A stretch of 64,000 nt of DNA from Geobacteraceae bacterium (GTDB lineage: Bacteria; Desulfobacterota; Desulfuromonadia; Geobacterales; Pseudopelobacteraceae): positions 124,001 to 188,000 of the forward strand of contig JADKKR010000003.1 in assembly GCA_016720395.1 (NCBI GenBank). Direction: 5' to 3'. A program made the position numbers and the translations under genes. Below the pieces are notes generated by a model. The model was not told where the DNA came from. It ran no database searches and saw nothing but the letters and a program-made list of their open reading frames with translations. Positions 63,882-64,000 of the stretch are shown piece after piece (the stretch's first letter is position 1; each line of letters starts with the position of its first letter).

Positions 63882-64000
63882 TGTTCAGGGTGTCTCTGCG
63901 CAAAAAATTCATTGCCGGCACCGCGCTGCTGATACTGCTGATCGGCGCGGCCCTGGCATTTCTGGTGCGTCATGAATTACATACACGCTTTGAAGACGAG
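63881..64000 (+). CDS. Membrane sensor-like protein, N-terminal fragment
   Basis: The 40 visible residues begin MFRVSLRKKFIAGTALLILLIGAALAFLV, a short basic start and one membrane helix followed by a polar segment, as in histidine kinases or other sensor proteins. It starts at the last base of the PhnD-like gene (TAATG). The window ends before any kinase, GGDEF or HAMP domain, so the family remains open. Confidence 0.55.
   Translation, partial: MFRVSLRKKFIAGTALLILLIGAALAFLVRHELHTRFEDE

Overview
The window looks like chromosomal DNA of a Desulfuromonadia/Geobacterales bacterium (Geobacter, Trichlorobacter or Pelobacter-like). This is inferred from a LutB/LutC plus LctP plus FAD/FeS lactate dehydrogenase locus next to sucCD, the surE-pcm-rpoS order, tandem DUF507 genes, a Geobacter-type glyoxylate/succinic semialdehyde reductase, small RRM proteins and a monoheme cytochrome c. 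No prophage, transposase, CRISPR array or rRNA operon was seen.

Layout. 1-9.9 kb: lactate uptake and oxidation (lutB partial, lutC, lctP, split dld) and succinyl-CoA synthetase (sucCD), then a stand-alone DRTGG-type P-loop protein. 9.9-19.9 kb: a metal/heme acquisition island. It holds a His-rich membrane peptide, an outer-membrane barrel, a ZnuA-like binding protein, a ZnuB-like permease without an ATPase gene, a Cys-rich membrane protein, hemP, a TonB-dependent receptor, an unknown exported protein, a NapH-like membrane ferredoxin, a CxxC mini-protein and exbB-exbD-tonB, closed by a strong terminator. 20.0-20.35 kb: a poly-G tract that looks like a sequence artefact. 20.4-22.8 kb: cytochrome c, DUF2892 protein, Crp/Fnr regulator with a perfect 15-bp palindrome, and a quinone oxidoreductase. 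23-31.7 kb: surE, pcm, rpoS, apt, tRNA-Arg and a run of small genes ending in a GntR/FCD regulator. 31.8-38.6 kb: a YkgJ-type protein, RlmI-like methyltransferase, nitroreductase, phosphatase, a two-gene radical-SAM DNA repair pair and a frameshifted MuiA-type gene. 38.7-42.7 kb: RRM, SDR, RluA, hisG, hisI and two CAT-anticodon tRNAs. 42.8-52.1 kb: hemW, DUF507 pair, split lytic transglycosylase, tRNA-Cys, yebC, msrA, ruvC, ruvA and a large pentapeptide-repeat protein. 52.15-52.38 kb: a second poly-G tract. 52.5-64 kb: tRNA-Pro, SPOR protein, argS, a 52-residue Cys-rich protein, ftsB, UDP-xylose pathway genes, rsmI, amidase, mutS, a PhnD-like lipoprotein and the start of a membrane sensor-like gene.

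How genes fit together. The first block converts lactate to pyruvate and provides the succinyl-CoA synthetase that Geobacter needs when acetyl-CoA is not made from acetate. The second block can be read as two adjacent uptake modules: a Zn-type ABC module lacking its ATPase, and a TonB-energised heme/iron module coupled to an inner-membrane Fe-S protein.

Quality warning. Four genes (dld, MuiA, SDR, slt) have their conserved reading frame broken by one apparent small indel, and the two poly-G tracts resemble low-quality read ends. Treat the frameshifts, and the gene order across 20.0-20.35 kb and 52.15-52.38 kb, with caution; ruvB is missing from its usual place just before the second tract.
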